NCBI GenBank assembly: GCA_003963305.1
Contig: RXJR01000028.1
Span: 248,001-312,000, forward strand
Length of the DNA: 64,000 bases
DNA from: Candidatus Melainabacteria bacterium
GTDB lineage: Bacteria > Cyanobacteriota > Vampirovibrionia > Obscuribacterales > Obscuribacteraceae
Direction: 5' to 3'
The first letter of the stretch is position 1, and every line of letters begins with the position of its first letter. The translations under genes were made by a program, and so were the position numbers. Below, piece after piece: positions 63,886-64,000 of this stretch. The notes beneath the pieces were generated by a model. That model saw only the letters and a list, made by a program, of their open reading frames with translations, did not search any database and was not told the DNA's origin.

Positions 63886-64000
63886 TTACGATGCACCAGC
63901 CAGCAACATAGCCAGCGCTTCAGCCGGATCATCACCAGTTCTGAATGTCCAAACAGTACAACCGCACGAATCGGTCAACTGCTTGAGCACCTGGTCTTTG
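63886..64000 (-). CDS. C-terminal end of an upstream gene (partial)
   Basis: An open frame enters from the right edge and ends TAA at 63886, giving the last 37 residues (starting KDQVLKQLTDSCGCTVWTF, ending AMLLAGAS). The stop is 16 bases before the next start, with the GAGGAG site of that gene in between, which is typical operon spacing. An amphipathic end of this kind would suit a VWA-domain protein. The fragment is too short to name. Confidence 0.55.
   Translation of the reverse strand, partial: KDQVLKQLTDSCGCTVWTFRTGDDPAEALAMLLAGAS

Noticed and set aside
1-64000. tRNA, rRNA, riboswitch, transposase, integrase or prophage genes
   Set aside because: I looked for cloverleaf ends, conserved rRNA stretches, common riboswitch cores and DDE/tyrosine-recombinase motifs and saw none that I could support.

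Overview
The window is 64 kb of bacterial chromosome with about 50 protein genes and no rRNA, tRNA, CRISPR array, transposase or phage gene that I can see. Ribosome binding sites (AAGGAG or GGAG) are strong throughout, and starts are ATG, GTG or TTG. Gene content (GTP-dependent PEP carboxykinase, class II dihydroorotase, aerobic-type glycerol-3-phosphate dehydrogenase, fatty-acid beta-oxidation, many peptidases, a His-rich repeat protein, numerous short intergenic palindromes) fits a heterotrophic, envelope-bearing bacterium. My best guess is the Vampirovibrionia/Melainabacteria (Obscuribacterales type). That is an inference from overall resemblance and is not shown by any single marker here.

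Layout. Positions 1-8.2 kb are AT-richer and mostly on the plus strand. They hold a truncated minus-strand gene at the left edge, two proteins of unknown function, a His-rich protein with a 45-bp tandem repeat, a TPR protein, a small membrane protein, a Lys/Pro/Glu/Ala-repeat protein and pyrC. A strong hairpin with a T-run near 8.17 kb closes this block. From 8.2 kb to the right edge every gene lies on the minus strand (about 56 kb of co-directional genes) and the DNA is visibly more GC-rich. Reading leftwards from the right edge: a MoxR/VWA-type secretion-membrane cluster, rhomboid protease, peptide deformylase, aminopeptidase P, oligopeptidase B, RidA protein, an SDR-FKBP fusion, a channel-like protein, an M48 peptidase with a broken frame, PepF, acyl-CoA synthetase, ClpA-like and ClpP-like proteins, thiolase, FadB-like and FadE-like enzymes, a DUF4442 thioesterase, two M16 peptidases, a patatin, an S1 protease, GH3 and GH35 glycosidases, an S41 processing protease, a large HExxH protein, an amino-acid permease, PEP carboxykinase, an S53 peptidase, GlpD and PBP4.

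How it fits together. The minus-strand block looks like a catabolic toolbox. Peptidases and a permease would give amino acids. Patatin, thioesterase, acyl-CoA synthetase and FadE/FadB/FadA would degrade lipids. GlpD would feed glycerol, and PEP carboxykinase would allow gluconeogenesis. Genes mostly stand alone, with 50-200 bp spacers rather than tight operons. The exceptions are glpD-PBP4, the M16 pair, clpA-clpP and the rhomboid pair. The spacers are rich in hairpins, including a dispersed repeat family with a conserved loop and a variable stem. Three terminator-like hairpins sit directly in front of the next start codon.

The most unusual items are the SDR-FKBP fusion, a channel-like protein whose potassium filter reads TKTNLND, a ClpA-like ATPase without a normal ClpP-docking loop beside a ClpP gene, a FadB-like enzyme with a hydrophobic insertion, and the repeat family.
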